Shown: piece by piece, positions 26,209-33,681 of the stretch
Position numbering within the stretch: position 1 is the stretch's first letter
Layout: every line of letters starts with the position of its first letter
NCBI GenBank assembly: GCA_963989385.1
Contig: OZ022501.1
Span: 21,848,102-21,912,101, forward strand
DNA: 64,000 nt
From: Ctena decussata
Taxonomy: Eukaryota; Mollusca; Bivalvia; Lucinida; Lucinidae
Direction of reading: 5' to 3'
The notes under the pieces: model-generated
Seen by the model: the letters and a program-made list of their open reading frames with translations, nothing else
The model's database searches: none
What the model was told of the DNA's origin: nothing
Position numbers and translations under genes: made by a program

Positions 26209-27729
26209 ACACCACCATAGCGGCCTTGTGATGGGCAAGCACCAATTCAGGCGAGCTATGCTGTCAGGCGACAGCTCTTGTTCAGTTCTCTACAACTTTA
26301 CTGGGTTTACGTGCGCCCCTGCTTGTCTTTGGCCAGTTTTAAAATGTGCGCACTAAGCATTTTCATAATTCTACCAGCTCACTGTACTTTATCCCTGATT
26401 TAAAAGTACAATAGATCTGTTAATGATAGCTGATAAAAAGTCATTAGGGACGAACATGGTACATATGTCATTTACACGATTTCTAATTAATATCCTGACG
26501 ACCAACTTAGTGCATTGTTTTGTAATTAATCCCTGACCTTTTCTTTTTTTACCGCAAAAATTCTAAAAAGTGGGAAACCTAAAATACCATTATGCTCCCT
26601 CATATAAAGGAAAAATTTTCTTCCTTTCAGTGAGCGTGTGTCAAGAAAGTAAAAACTTAATATACTTCAAACTCCAATCCATCGAACGGTCTGATTGTAA
26701 AACTATGACTGCATTTAAAATCTCGAAAAAATCTCGAAATTCAACTGGCAAAATTTCAGTACCACTTTCCGAAGAAAGAATAGCAGAGAATCTAAACCGC
26801 TAGCAGGAATTCAGTTGAAGCTGACAGTTATCATCTGCAAGTCCTTTTGGGTACTTTTGTAAGCTTTTAGGTGTTAATTGGTGCTGAATACGAAGATCTG
26901 AATAAAACCATAAAAAATTAATATACGATGGTGTACATATGTACACCGTCTGTGTCCCCTTCGGGGGTTAAGGCGTAAATGGAAGAAAGAAAGAAAAGAA
27001 AGAGGGACGATTGAAAAGTTCTGAGCCGAAGATACTTCTAATGAATCAGTGCATGCGTTTTTATCATGAGTGTAATTAATTGTCTTTCACTAGCTTTCGA
27101 TGGAAATTTCAAAAAAGCTGGCAAAAGGTTTCTTAAAAAAAGATAGCGCCTTAAACTCAAGAAGCAAAAATGAAAATGGTTACTCATGGTTGACAAAGAC
27201 TATATGTCATTTACGACCACCATTAGTAATTGCACAAAACACCACCGGCATCAAGGTGAATAGGTACACTTTCACGAAAAGCACCTCTGCATTTTTGTTT
27301 TTGTCGGGTCAACTCTAAAAGGAAAAGAATATGCTCTTCTACGAGCAAACAAACACACAAAGGGAAATAATAATACAGTCAACTCTTGATATCTCGAAGT
27401 CGAACTTCAGCCCATACTACCGAAATCTCAAAGTAAATTTTCTGGTACCAGAAAATTTACTTTGAGATATCAGTAGTTTGAGATAACAGGAGTTGAAATG
27501 TAAATGAAAAAAGGAAAAACATTCTTTGATATAAGAAGATACTTTGAGATATCAGTGTTCGAGATATCGGGAGATGACTGTAATGATATTTCTTATGTCC
27601 TTGACTCTTACCTTTAACCTTGATATTTTCTGTGGTGAGCACAATCACTCGTCCGGATATTATTTCTCCCGCATAATATATTTCTTTGTCAAGTTCTATG
27701 TCAAACTTCTGCACATAGTCCATCGTCAT
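5704..27729 (-). CDS. ARRDC: Alpha-arrestin (arrestin domain-containing protein), seven coding exons
   Basis: Joined exons 27729-27612, 22429-22307, 21006-20777, 18872-18693, 14080-13880, 10651-10540 and 6122-5704 give 1383 nt, or 460 residues plus TGA. All introns are GT-AG, with phases 1,1,0,0,0,1. Residues about 7-155 look like an arrestin N domain (FDIEL near the start, YAGEIISGRV, LTLRGKSHTEW, ILPRGKHQYPFEF). Residues about 175-312 look like an arrestin C domain, ending in FPITIGTVPFR. A cysteine cluster, CCFCC at 169-173, sits at the domain join, as in other family members. Known alpha-arrestins act at plasma membrane and endosomes as adaptors that recruit NEDD4-type ubiquitin ligases to cargo. 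That role is family knowledge, not shown here. The tail has ISSEFQLGQVY, then RPVY at 359-362, but no true PPxY. The ATG at 27729 is chosen; 27723 is a second in-frame ATG, and an upstream in-frame TAA precedes both. The ARRDC paralogue is not assigned. Confidence 0.95.
6210..6400 (+). repeat. Dispersed repeat shared with 17.53-17.70 kb
   Basis: Both segments contain GGCCGT(A/G) followed by CGTCTCCCC, a TGAG(A/T)AAT stretch, TTGGTTTAGA and ATTTGGACCCC in the same order. They are diverged copies of one element in two introns of the arrestin gene. Neither copy has visible ends. Confidence 0.55.
6440..6827 (+). repeat. Repeat A, first unit (CCGT-rich head)
   Basis: A (CCGT)n-like head at about 6465-6528 is followed by about 300 bp starting GAAATCTTGTCCCCGCAAC. 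The same 300 bp recurs in direct orientation at 9199-9486. The sequence contains two related internal sub-units (CTTGTCCCCGCAACTCCT appears twice). The Arg-Thr-Asp-Gly frame at 6359-6565 is only the microsatellite. Confidence 0.8.
6828..9165 (+). repeat. Tandem-array element T1 (about five units of 424-444 bp), inserted in repeat A
   Basis: Starts AGCTCACCTGAGC, then a GTCGTCC-rich microsatellite (about 6867-6912), then repeated units. Anchor TTCAAATTATGACCTT recurs near 7150, 7574, 8018, 8453 (one change) and 8884 (diverged). It ends CCAGGTGAGCGATTCAGGGC and a CTCATGGCCCTCTTG tail. Units carry GACCAACATGGCCACCACGC and many AGGTCA/TGACCT half-sites. It lies in arrestin intron 6. No coding frame is conserved between units. 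Confidence 0.85.
9170..9487 (+). repeat. Repeat A, second unit
   Basis: Direct copy of 6529-6827 with a short CCGT head at 9181-9196. Here GTTATGGCCCTTTTT continues into CGTTTTTGGCATT. The first unit is instead interrupted at the same point by T1, which shows the uninterrupted junction. Confidence 0.8.
9871..10024 (+). mobile_element. tRNA-like SINE, family S2, 5'-incomplete copy
   Basis: From GATAGTGGATAACACTCC through a B-box-like GGTTCGATCCCC to GGGACGTTAAACCC and a (CACT)n tail. It matches 33682-33845 closely, but the first 20 or so bases (A-box side) are replaced by unrelated sequence. It lies in arrestin intron 6. Confidence 0.8.
10540..10651 (-). CDS. Arrestin coding exon 6
   Basis: 112 nt, acceptor preceded by a T8 tract and CGCAG, donor TACG|GTATGT, ending in phase 1. 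It encodes residues 285-321, including VEFPITIGTVPFRIP, the conserved last strand of the arrestin C domain. Confidence 0.93.
10987..11667 (+). pseudogene. Truncated reverse transcriptase, C-terminal part
   Basis: An open frame runs from just after a TGA at 10984 to TAA at 11665-11667. The protein has the order FLDLHLSISNG, then K-I-Y-D-K-R-D-D-F-D-F, then RRPSYGVYISQLIRFARVC, then a basic helix-rich segment (GYRYHKLRKAFSKFYRRHH). This order (FLDL strand, lysine-containing K-Y-K-like loop, then Y-G-x-x-I-S-Q-L-I-R) is that of the region after the YxDD active site in retroelement reverse transcriptases, closest in layout to Penelope-like elements; that family assignment is tentative. The fingers, palm and YxDD box are missing, so the copy is 5'-truncated and non-autonomous. 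It lies antisense within arrestin intron 5. No nuclease domain is visible. Confidence 0.75.
11957..12680. repeat. Inverted pair of retroelement 3' tails, meeting near 12290
   Basis: The sense-oriented tail of the reverse-transcriptase element (about 11957-12288) is followed by an inverted, diverged copy (about 12291-12680). Outer arms share CCCCCCAGT, ACTGACCG and CCAAGGCGGTA. Inner arms share AAGCTGCT(C/G)ACTCGG and CAGTTCCTG. The inner part of the right arm (12281-12478) is the same sequence as 56507-56703 in opposite orientation. Confidence 0.75.
13123..13360. mobile_element. Palindromic MITE-like element, family P1, copy 3
   Basis: TGAGCCGCGACACGAG to CTCGTGTTGCGGCTCA, 238 bp, with near-perfect arms. 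It lies in arrestin intron 5, about 520 bp downstream (in gene direction) of exon 5. Confidence 0.92.
13880..14080 (-). CDS. Arrestin coding exon 5
   Basis: 67 codons, phase 0 to 0, acceptor TTTTTTCCAG, donor AAAG|GTCAGT. It encodes residues 218-284, from YVEYFINKG to NLVQIYYVLK, the core of the arrestin C domain. A (CA)n microsatellite begins 28 bp upstream of the acceptor. Confidence 0.94.
14109..14152. repeat. (CA)n microsatellite
   Basis: About 22 uninterrupted CA dinucleotides, just upstream of the exon 5 splice acceptor on the transcribed (minus) strand, where it reads as (TG)n. Confidence 0.97.
14205..16710 (+). repeat. Tandem-array element T2 (about 13-14 units of 155-175 bp)
   Basis: Starts near GACCGCTCACCTGAG and ends at GACAGGTGAGCTTAT, so its ends echo those of T1. 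The anchor CCTCATGGTTTCAGAGAAGA recurs, with changes, about every 160 bp from 14395 to 16435. Units also carry GTGGCCAATTTGGACCCC and GGACCACTAGACATTG. A short partial unit sits near 15927-15975. A unique 3' part (16500-16710) includes a GACGAC-rich run. It fills over half of arrestin intron 4 and has no conserved coding frame. Confidence 0.87.
17275..17860 (+). repeat. Direct duplication, offset about 360 bp
   Basis: CTAGATCATCGCTTTTTATTC near 17287 recurs with changes near 17650. Both are followed in order by CAGTCTTTG, ATTAAGAAATTGTAGTA, CATGTCAGGGTCACT and GTAGCCGAA. Two diverged copies of a dispersed repeat in arrestin intron 4. Confidence 0.75.
18586..18606. repeat. (GA)n microsatellite
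   Basis: About ten GA dinucleotides followed by impure purine sequence to about 18645, close to exon 4 in arrestin intron 4. Confidence 0.9.
18693..18872 (-). CDS. Arrestin coding exon 4
   Basis: Exactly 60 codons, phase 0 to 0, acceptor TCGTTATAG, donor CCAG|GTAAGC. It encodes residues 158-217: the cysteine cluster CCFCC, then GPVTMRATLERSAYVSGENI and a VKAEIQNGN strand, which start the arrestin C domain. Confidence 0.95.
19943..20151. mobile_element. MITE-like element, family P2, copy 1
   Basis: Outer inverted ends GGTAGAGTCGGGTAACTTCG and CGAAATTACCCGACTCTA enclose an inner hairpin (AGACGGCTCATGATGAGCCGTCT) bounded by GCAAACAGTG and CACTGTTTGC. A second copy lies at 35975-36173. It lies in arrestin intron 3, immediately before a P1 copy. 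Confidence 0.88.
20166..20403. mobile_element. Palindromic MITE-like element, family P1, copy 4
   Basis: TGAGCCGCGACGCCAG to CTCGTGTCGCGGCTCA, 238 bp, only 14 bp from the preceding P2 element. It lies in arrestin intron 3. Confidence 0.92.
20777..21006 (-). CDS. Arrestin coding exon 3
   Basis: 230 nt, acceptor TTAATTCAG, donor TTTG|GTGAGT, ending in phase 0. It encodes residues 81-157: the ILPRGKHQYPFEFKLP segment, then an S-F-E-S stretch, IRYYLRIVMD and FTIIGPHVD. This is the end of the arrestin N domain. The open frame at 20869-21090 is a different, spurious frame over this exon. Confidence 0.94.
21075..21300 (+). repeat. Dispersed repeat D1 copy (intron 2)
   Basis: Contains GTGACTT followed by TTTGCTTCCCTGGAA and CTTAAAGGAAAGAATTTTCT. 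The same order recurs in diverged form near 27.85, 28.04, 31.09, 50.2, 53.0 and 62.25 kb, some inverted. Confidence 0.6.
21318..21552. repeat. Nested foldback, outer arms about 50 bp
   Basis: Outer arms read CAAGGTTATAAAACTTTTTT and AAAAAAAGTTGTATAACCTT, continuing into GCTCAGCTGAGCATGAAATTT-like sequence. An inner hairpin spans 21360-21450 (TTTCATATTCATTAGCAGAG opposite CTCTGCTAAGAAATATGAAA). It lies in arrestin intron 2. Confidence 0.85.
21821..22160. repeat. Near-perfect palindrome with about 165-bp arms and no loop
   Basis: The arms start CACAGGGTATAATCGATTCCG and end CGGAATCGATTATACCCTGTG, meeting at about 21990 (CTGCCGAGAGCCTCGGCAG). By-eye identity is about 90%. Each arm contains five spaced copies of a CTTCCTG(C/T)(C/A)GAGACTGTCC module roughly every 25-35 bp. 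It lies in arrestin intron 2, about 145 bp from exon 2 on the downstream side. Open frames at 21876-22100 and nearby are by-products. Confidence 0.93.
22307..22429 (-). CDS. Arrestin coding exon 2
   Basis: 123 nt in phase 1 to phase 1, with acceptor TTGTTCAG and donor AAGG|GTAAGC. It encodes residues 40-80, including IRLTLRGKSHTEW and DDKKVLWGK, typical middle strands of an alpha-arrestin N domain. Confidence 0.95.
22585..22632 (+). repeat. Solitary 3'-end remnant of a tandem-array element
   Basis: GAACGACGGACGACGG followed by TTCGGCTAAGGTGAGCGAAT, echoing the right end of T1 and T2 (GAC-rich run, then AGGTGAGC). No array units accompany it. Confidence 0.5.
23858..24027. repeat. Hairpin element, arms about 75 bp
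   Basis: GAAATAGATCAGCT faces AGCTGAACTATTTC. Inside, GAATTGTTGAGTAATAATTC and GGTCAGTTGTAA are both repeated inverted, around a GCGCGGAGCGC centre. It lies in arrestin intron 1. Part of the arm (ACAGTGAATTGTTG) recurs alone near 24262. Confidence 0.9.
24866..24966. repeat. Hairpin element, arms about 48 bp
   Basis: AAAGGGCAATTCTTA faces TAAGAATTGCCCTTT, with GAGCATTCTGCAT and AACAGATT also mirrored. It lies in arrestin intron 1. The frame starting at 24957 crosses this into unrelated repeat and is spurious. Confidence 0.9.
25277..26280 (+). repeat. Tandem-array element T3 with GCGTCN and poly-C tracts
   Basis: Left end AGCTCGCCTGAACGAAAGTT; right end AATTCAGGCGAGCTATGCTG, an inverted match. 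Behind the left end is a GCGTC(A/C/G) hexamer tract (25321-25381). Next come about three or four units of about 175 bp with GGATGTTTTGGTTAAAGTTT, CCCATGGATGGATTC and GTGACCTTGATGTCAAGGTCA. A 34-nt poly-C run lies at 26172-26205. It lies in arrestin intron 1. The poly-Ala/Ser frame at 24957-25412 is the hexamer tract. Confidence 0.85.
27375..27580. mobile_element. pogo/Tigger-like MITE, about 206 bp
   Basis: Inverted ends CAGTCAACTCTTGATATCTCG and CGAGATATCGGGAGATGACTG are each flanked by TA, the target-site pattern of Tc1/mariner/pogo elements. Sub-terminal TTTGAGATATCAG motifs recur inside, and an inner palindrome (AAATTTTCTGGTACCAGAAAATTT) lies near 27450. No transposase. It lies in arrestin intron 1, about 30 bp from the exon 1 donor. 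Confidence 0.85.
27612..27729 (-). CDS. Arrestin coding exon 1
   Basis: Encodes residues 1-39 plus one base of Gly40. This is the first arrestin strand region, FDIELDKEIYYAGEIISGRV. The donor is AAAG|GTAAGAG. A plausible acceptor (TACTCTGCAG) ends at 27740, ten bases before the ATG. A non-coding first exon probably lies further right, but I could not identify it. Confidence 0.93.
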
Positions 27730-27844
27730 CAACCAGGCCCTGCAGAGTATACAAATTATGCCATGTTAAATACATGTACTGCGGTCAGCGTAAAACGTCT
27801 TAGGGTGCATGGATTCACCTACAGGTTTTCAATGTTTTCTCAAA

Positions 27845-28260
27845 TGGGAGCAACTTATGTCACTTTATGTTTCTTTCCCTGGAAGACGCTGCCCTTCCAT
27901 AATGGTATCAAATCTTAAAGAAAAGAATTTGCTCCAGGAGGAGGGAGACAAAAAAGAAAATAGCAGATTTGCATCCCCTGAAAGTGTAGCCATTCACTTT
28001 AAGATGTATGGATAAACCATCTAGTGAGGTTACTTTGGTTTCCCTTTACACTGGGGAAACTCTTAAAGGAAAGAATTTCATTCGAAGAGTAAATTCTTTC
28101 CTTTAGGAGGTGCACCCGTTGAAAGAGAGGGGAGCAAACTGTATATTGTTAAAATGAAAGGCTGTGTCTCCCATGTAAACAAAGCGGTTACACTAATGAG
28201 GTGTAACTATGCCGATTACTTATTTCCCTTCTACTTCCCTATGATGAATGGTTACATTTT
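27845..28260 (+). repeat. Dispersed repeat D1, two copies in tandem
   Basis: CTTTCCCTGGAAG...TCTTAAAGAAAAGAATTTGCTCC (27868-27935) is followed by a second, similar block at 28043-28115, where AAAGGAAAGAATTT forms a small hairpin with AAATTCTTTCCTTT. The frames here have no recognisable domain. If the arrestin gene has a 5' non-coding exon, it would lie here or further right. Confidence 0.55.
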
Positions 28261-28451
28261 CAGGGGAAGCAGCTGTGCCATTTTTAGATCCCCCTCGCCC
28301 CCCCACCCCTTCCAAATTTGGATCAACTGTTAAAACAAACGGATTTCCTACCCCTTGAAGCAATGTTTTTCCTTTGATAGTAGACCCCAGTTTAAAAAAG
28401 TTTCGTACAGGGAATCAAACACGAAATATTAAAAGTTCTTCTTTGCAAACA

Positions 28452-28652
28452 CAGAGCACTAGATAAGAGGGAGTATTTGGCGATAATTAAGGATAATTTT
28501 TGTTAATTCTGAATAAAAACATATGTTGTGACCCCTTATCAGCCGTCTCGACGAGACGGTTCAGATGAGGGGTCACAACATTTGGTTTCAATGAGAAATA
28601 AAAAAAAATATTCCTCAATTATCATCAAATACCCCTCTTATCTAGAGCTCTG
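28452..28652. repeat. Foldback, arms about 95 bp
   Basis: CAGAGCACTAGATAAGAGGG faces CCCCTCTTATCTAGAGCTCTG. The inner arms TTGTGACCCC and GGGGTCACAA flank a GCCGTCTCGACGAGACGG centre. The centre recalls the ACGGCT-type hairpin inside P2. Confidence 0.9.
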
Positions 28653-29091
28653 AAACATGGCCGAAAAAAACATGAGACATTTGGTGTACCTATTTCTTCA
28701 GATTTCGAACATGAACAAGACTATTTACCCTGTAACCGGACTTTTTAAATGGCAAACAGGTATATCCCAGTAATTTAGGGGTATCTGACAAGTCTGAGTT
28801 CCGATTCAGACGATAAGCTAGCAAGGTGAATAAACATGCAATGGAATGACCTTTAGCCGAGCCGTGCAGGCTTTATAACGGAATATTGGCAAGCTCAAAA
28901 CAAGGAAAGATTGTGTTAGAAAATTGAAATTGATACGTTTGCGAAGAAATTACAGTGAGCTAGATGTATACGCGCCAAATCAATTTTCGATACAAATAGT
29001 ACCCGAGAGTCTAACTCTTCAATTAGCAAACATGAAGAGACAAACCGCAAGACAGTTAATACGATGGAATTACTCAAAGAATTCTTATAAT

Positions 29092-29325
29092 TGAGCCGCA
29101 ATATGACCAAACTAACAATGTGGTTGTGCACCTAGCGAAGACGCAGATCAGCCTGGGCATCCGCCCAGACTGATCAGTCTTCGCTGTCCGCATGGAGGTA
29201 GCTTAGACGCTCAGATACTTTTTAAGCGTTTAGCGAAAGGTCTGATCATACTTGGCGGATGCCCAGGCTGATCTAAGTCTTCGCTAGGCGCACATGCCAT
29301 TATGTATGCTGACACGAGGAATATG
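29092..29325. mobile_element. Palindromic MITE-like element, family P1, copy 5 (degenerate)
   Basis: Starts TGAGCCGCAATATGACC and keeps CAGATCAGCCTGGGCATCCG and CGGATGCCCAGGCTGATCT, but the right end is eroded (ATGTATGCTGACACGAGG). Confidence 0.82.
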
Positions 29326-30194
29326 ATCAGAGTTTTCCTGTCCGTACGAACAATCTTTGAACATTATCTATTATCTATAATACTAAATAAACGAAGTAAC
29401 GCATAAACTGCAAAATTGGTTGCATTTTCAAGCGTAATTTCTATACTGGTTCTTTCGCATATTGCTATCATTGATAATTTCGGTTAGCGTGTGTTTTAGT
29501 TTCACGTAGATTTAAAATTTGGGAATTAAATTCGTCTTTCATTTTAAATTCTCCCAAGTATTTTTCTAGAAACTTCGACTATTGGTCGAATTATTTTGCC
29601 AACAATGGGTGCGTTCGAGTGAAATTATCGTGTACTCGAATACACGTTTTAAATTAATCCTGTCGTTTCGGTTCTGCGTCGTTTAGTTATATCGGCGCGC
29701 TGCTTAGCAAGTCCAAATTTAGCAGGTTCTAATGCAAAAATCCGACCCATGAACGTACGTTATTCCCCATAAATAACGATTTATTTTTGTATTTTTGCTC
29801 ATATGTCTAAACGGATGAAGAACTAAATGGTCATAGTCCCGACGGCCCTGGCTCGAAACGACCCATTTTCTTCCAGAACGATAGTCAATACGAGTAGCCA
29901 ATCGAACTCGCCCATTGAAGAATAAAGCTCAACGCACATGGTCTTTCGAAAAGTTGGACGGACACACGGCGCCAAGTGTGTGCGGCTATGGTAACGTACC
30001 GCTGAGCCACTTGGGGAACGTCGTTAGGAGAATTCAAACTGAACTGAACTTTCGAAAAGACAAAAATTAAAAATGTCTAAGGTTAACACACATGCGCCAG
30101 GTAAGAAAGGGCATTTTCCAGCGAAGCAGACAAATCAATTTCAATGATTCAACGAAGCTAAATAAGCCTTTAGTCTTCAGAGGGCTTGAATATT

Positions 30195-30219
30195 CCCCCC
30201 CCTCCCCCCCCCCCCCCCC
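30195..30219. repeat. Poly-C tract
   Basis: C8-TC-type run of about 25 bases, interrupted by one T. Confidence 0.95.
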
Positions 30220-30239
30220 AAGAGCGTTCCAGGACCCAA

Positions 30240-30925
30240 TTTTTCCAGAAAAAGAAAAATACCCAGGACAGGTCACATAACCAAGATGGCAAACATTTAT
30301 TATGGTAAAAAATTTCAAAAATCTTCTCCACCAGAACCACGCCGGGCGGCGTAGCGCAATCGGTAGGGCACCTGACTCATAAGTCAGAGGTCCTGGGTTT
30401 GAAACCCGGTCTGGCCACATACTTTCCTTTCTCCTTCCGCTGATTCAAGAAGGGCAGTTGTCAGTTACTGGCGAAAGTATGTGCACTTAGTACTGGTTAA
30501 CCGCTTAGGAGGTCTAAGCCTGCCCAGGAAGAGTGTGGTTAGGTTAACTGACCGTCCCGACATGACCTTAGCTGTTTACCGTGGACGTTAAGCATCAAGT
30601 CAACCAATTCTCCCCCAGAACCACAAATCCTATGATCTTGAAACTTAGCATGTCGAATCAAGGACTCAAAAGCTCAACAAAATTTATATAAATGATGACC
30701 CTGGGATGACCTTGATCTGTTTTACTGCAAGGTCAACTTTTGAGTCACTTAGGTTTTTCTATAGGAAATAGTGAATTTCTTTTTTGTTTTTTTTTAGAAA
30801 CAATGCAGTCTGCTACCTGAAAGTTTGTAGATGCAGACAACTAATTAGGTAAATGAAACTTTAGTGAGTATTCATGGTAAAGGTCATATCTTCACCTGGG
30901 CCTAAGGCCATTTACATTGAAAAAT
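30240..30925 (+). repeat. Single degenerate T1-type unit, split by a SINE
   Basis: GGTCACATAACCAAGATGGC...CTTCTCCACCAGAACCAC, then, after the SINE, AAATCCTATGATCTTGAAACTT, TGACCCTGGGATGACCTTGAT and TGCAAGGTCAACTT. This is the order of a T1 unit. Confidence 0.7.
30341..30608 (+). mobile_element. tRNA-derived SINE, family S1, with 16-bp target duplication
   Basis: The head folds like a tRNA: GCCGGGC pairs with GTCTGGC, an A-box-like TAGCGCAATCGG, a CTGAC/GTCAG stem with CAT in a six-base loop, and a B-box-like GGTTTGAAACC. The body follows to GTGGACGTTAAGC. Flanks TCTCCACCAGAACCAC (30325-30340) and TCTCCCCCAGAACCAC (30609-30624) differ at one base. The six-base anticodon loop and attached body argue against a working tRNA gene. 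Confidence 0.9.
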
Positions 30926-31079
30926 TAAAACTCGCTTTGGCCATCATGAAATATTTCCGCGCTTGCGCGGGCTCTTTTCTAGTGGAATATATTTTGCGAA
31001 CAGATATGACTCAGATCTGTGTCTAAAATGCTTTTTTACATGATGTATGAATACACCTCCATGTTTCTCCGCGCCATTT

Positions 31080-31206
31080 TTTTGCACAGAGGAACAACTG
31101 TTGTGACTTCCTGTTTGCTTCCGTGAACAACATAGTTCTAACAAACAGGTATAAACTCTTTGAGGAAAGAATTTGCTCCTAGGCGACTACAAATTAGAAG
31201 GAATGC

Positions 31207-31255
<49 letters not shown>

Positions 31256-31256
31256 A
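31080..31256 (+). repeat. Dispersed repeat D1 copy followed by (GA)n
   Basis: GTGACTTCCTGTTTGCTTCC and GAGGAAAGAATTTGCTCC match the D1 order. A (GA)n run at 31212-31245 followed by G11 ends the stretch. Confidence 0.6.
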
Positions 31257-31644
31257 GTGAGAGAGTTACTTTGCGTGAAAGTGTAAACATTCACATAAGG
31301 CAGAAATATTTTGAGCGATGGGACATCACGCATTTAGCTGTTTAGGATAAAGTATCCTTATACCAAACCCTTGAAAAGTCTTCGTATTATCATAAATATA
31401 TAATATTTGAAACTCTACGAAAGCAATGTTAAGGGTTTGGGAATACAAAGCATATACTGGTCAGAACATGCGCAGTTCGCCGGTATGCAAAGAATATGTC
31501 TTAGGAGTATCATGGAAAAAAAACAAACGCCCATCAGATCAAATAGATGCAGTTTTAATTTTCAAGAGATATATTTCCATTCTAAGAAATTCAATAATTT
31601 TTACTGATTAATACAGTAGTAATACCGGATCGGTCGCAGCTCAG

Positions 31645-31866
31645 GGACCGTATTCATAAAACGACTTAAGTGGTTGCTATGCTGTTGCTAGGGCTAAATT
31701 TCTTTGAAGGAGATTACCTACAACTATGAAAGTTGCTCTAGAGGAACAGTCTTTGTAAGACTGGTCCTCTAGAGCAAATTTCATAGTTGTAGGGAATCTC
31801 CTTTATACATATTTAGCCTTAGCAACAGCATAGCAACGACTTAACTGGCTTTATGAATACGGCCCC
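31645..31866. mobile_element. Foldback MITE, about 222 bp
   Basis: Ends GGACCGTATTCATAAA and TTTATGAATACGGCCC. The arms continue through GTTGCTATGCTGTTGCTA, GGAGATT(A/C)CCTACAACTATGAAA and CTCTAGAGGA. The centre is near 31755 and the arms are about 105 bp. Confidence 0.93.
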
Positions 31867-31874
31867 AGGTTAAC

Positions 31875-32240
31875 AATGACCGTGCCTGCTGTTGGAAACC
31901 GGGACATCGGTGACAAGCATTCCAATGGTGTGACAAAGAACAAGAAGATCAGAGGCAGACAGAATATCTCAGTTGGGACATGGAACGTAGGCTTGGAATC
32001 TTGAAGACCTGACTCATGCAATGGACAGGTACCACTGAAACATACGGGGGCTCTGTAAGATGCGTTGGAAAAACGTTGGTGAGATGTCAACAGATGACAA
32101 TCATAGGTATATTTCAGAGGCGAGGAGGACAGACACGAGTATGGGGTTGGATTTCTTGCGCATGAAGACATGGTGAGTGCTGCCTTGGGATGACGCTCAG
32201 TTTTCAGCAACCTGTTTTAGCCTTTCCGTTCGCACCAAAC
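31875..32240 (+). pseudogene. Broken LINE endonuclease fragment (RTE/BovB-like)
   Basis: Conceptual translation in shifting + frames gives VGTWNV, then THAMDRYH, MRWKNVGEMSTDD, and, in another frame, RGEEDRHEYGVGFLAHEDMVSA. That order is typical of the N-terminal APE-type endonuclease of RTE-class LINEs (often annotated as craniofacial development protein 2-like). In known members the GTWNVR region and the MRW motif belong to the active-site fold. At least two frameshifts and several stops (for example after RYH, after AALG and after SNLF) make it dead. It starts directly after the 31645-31866 foldback. No reverse transcriptase follows in the window. Confidence 0.7.
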
Positions 32241-32761
32241 TGTTGGTACGAAGGCATAATATAGCTTACAGCAAATCCCTAATTAGATACATGCAGGATG
32301 CTCTGAATCTTCCATGTTTGCACAGGACACAAAGCGGACCCGATTCTTAGTTTAAACTATAGTTTATTTGTATAAACACATATTACAAAACAGAAATAAC
32401 AGAAATTACAGTATCATCTATGTTATACAAATGGGATTCAGAAGGAAGTCATTAGACATAAATACAAGTCTGTATCCCATTTATACAAGTCTGACCCGAT
32501 TCTTGACGGAAAAGGTAGCATTGTGCTAGTGAAATCGGTGACATCGTAAATAATGGTTTAACAACCGGTCACTCAGTACAGTAAAACTCCAAGACGAAAT
32601 TAAATCCTTGCTGCTGGCCATATGATGGTACGGGAAGAATACAGAAACACTTTGATGATGATTATAGGGTTCTCCCTAAACCAGTTGTCGTTAATGCTGT
32701 CTGTCAAAATGTGGTCTCTCTGATGAATTATTATCATTATTATTATTATTATCATTGTCTT

Positions 32762-32990
32762 TGGTTGGTTATTTTGGGTTTACCAGCTCTTTGAAACAAT
32801 ATTTCAGTCTATATTGAGCCGTCTTCCAGAGACAGGGAGAAACAGGCGAGAGAAAAAATAACCAAACCACCCCACCCGCACCTACTGAAAGCACAGTAGG
32901 CCCTTGCCCTACTAATATCCAAATTTGTCGGGCGCCCCGGCACTTAGAGTTACTCCAGCTCCATAACCAGACCGCAACCACCCCCCTCTG
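32762..32990 (-). mobile_element. SINE-like repeat, family S4, single-unit copy
   Basis: On the minus strand: a TGGTTATGGAGCTGG head, AGTAGGGCAAGGGCCTACTG, GTGCGGGTGGGG, a TCTCGCCTGTTTCTCCCTGTC region, CAATATAGACTGAAATA and a GTAAACCCAAAATAACC tail. The same order is found at 58216-58650 and 61960-62205. The frames at 32769-33154 are spurious. Confidence 0.8.
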
Positions 32991-33354
32991 ATGAATGAAT
33001 AGACTGGGCCCGACTTCCATGCCAGTGCATTCCATTTTCGAAAATCAGCTGTTAAAATGGGCCCTTCAAAGATAAAGATTTCCCGTAGCCTAGTGGCCGT
33101 TGAGGCAGTGGGTGTTAGAGGTCCACGGTTTCTTGGGCACAGAAGACGAAGCAATTCACTTTCTTTCGCTTCGCATAGTTTAATTATTAAACTATGAGAG
33201 AAAAAATACGATAATGCATTTTGATGCGCTTAAGTGCAAAGCAGCGCTGTAGGCCTATATTAATTACTGTAATTAACCTAAAATTTGGACACAGAACAAT
33301 GACTATCATAATATTGGAACAAATTCATTTTAATTTTGAAATTTATCTCAGATG

Positions 33355-33421
33355 ACAAACAGTGTAGACCCAGATCAGACTGCTCCTTAGGAGCAGTTTG
33401 ATCCGGGTCTCCACTGTTTGC
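33355..33421. repeat. Short hairpin element, family P3
   Basis: ACAAACAGTGTAGACCCAGA... faces ...GGGTCTCCACTGTTTGC, with GCTCCTTAGGAGC at the centre. GCAAACAGTGTAGA also appears at 51032-51108, near 60241, and in the 37.5-kb block. Confidence 0.9.
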
Positions 33422-33681
33422 TCCAGTTCTTCATAACCAATATTTAGAGCAGATATTTAGAACGATATATATATCGATCACCTCTGGTTGCTATTACGTT
33501 AAAGTGTGATATGAGATTATGCTATGTATCGATCCATATCTTACAAACAAGCTGCTGTCTAACAGCATGCTGATATCGTCTCCAGACATTGTGAAATGGT
33601 TTCCGATATCTGAACGTCAGCCAAAAGGCATGTTTAATTCGGTGCGGTAATTTGGTTCAAAGATTATCTCCCTCGTATTTT

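Noticed and set aside
26940..27010. GTGTACATATGTACAC palindrome as an operator-like site
   Set aside because: A short symmetric AT-rich sequence in an intron. Expected by chance in 64 kb and not repeated.
5704..27729. Visual arrestin or thioredoxin-interacting protein as alternatives for the gene
   Set aside because: The cysteine cluster, short N domain and GTVPFR strand fit alpha-arrestins, not visual/beta-arrestins. The sequence does not allow a choice of one ARRDC or TXNIP paralogue.
30341..30420. Possible tRNA gene with CAT anticodon
   Set aside because: Six-base anticodon loop, G-U-rich acceptor stem, attached SINE body and target duplications, plus two more copies with different anticodon loops. 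It is a SINE head.
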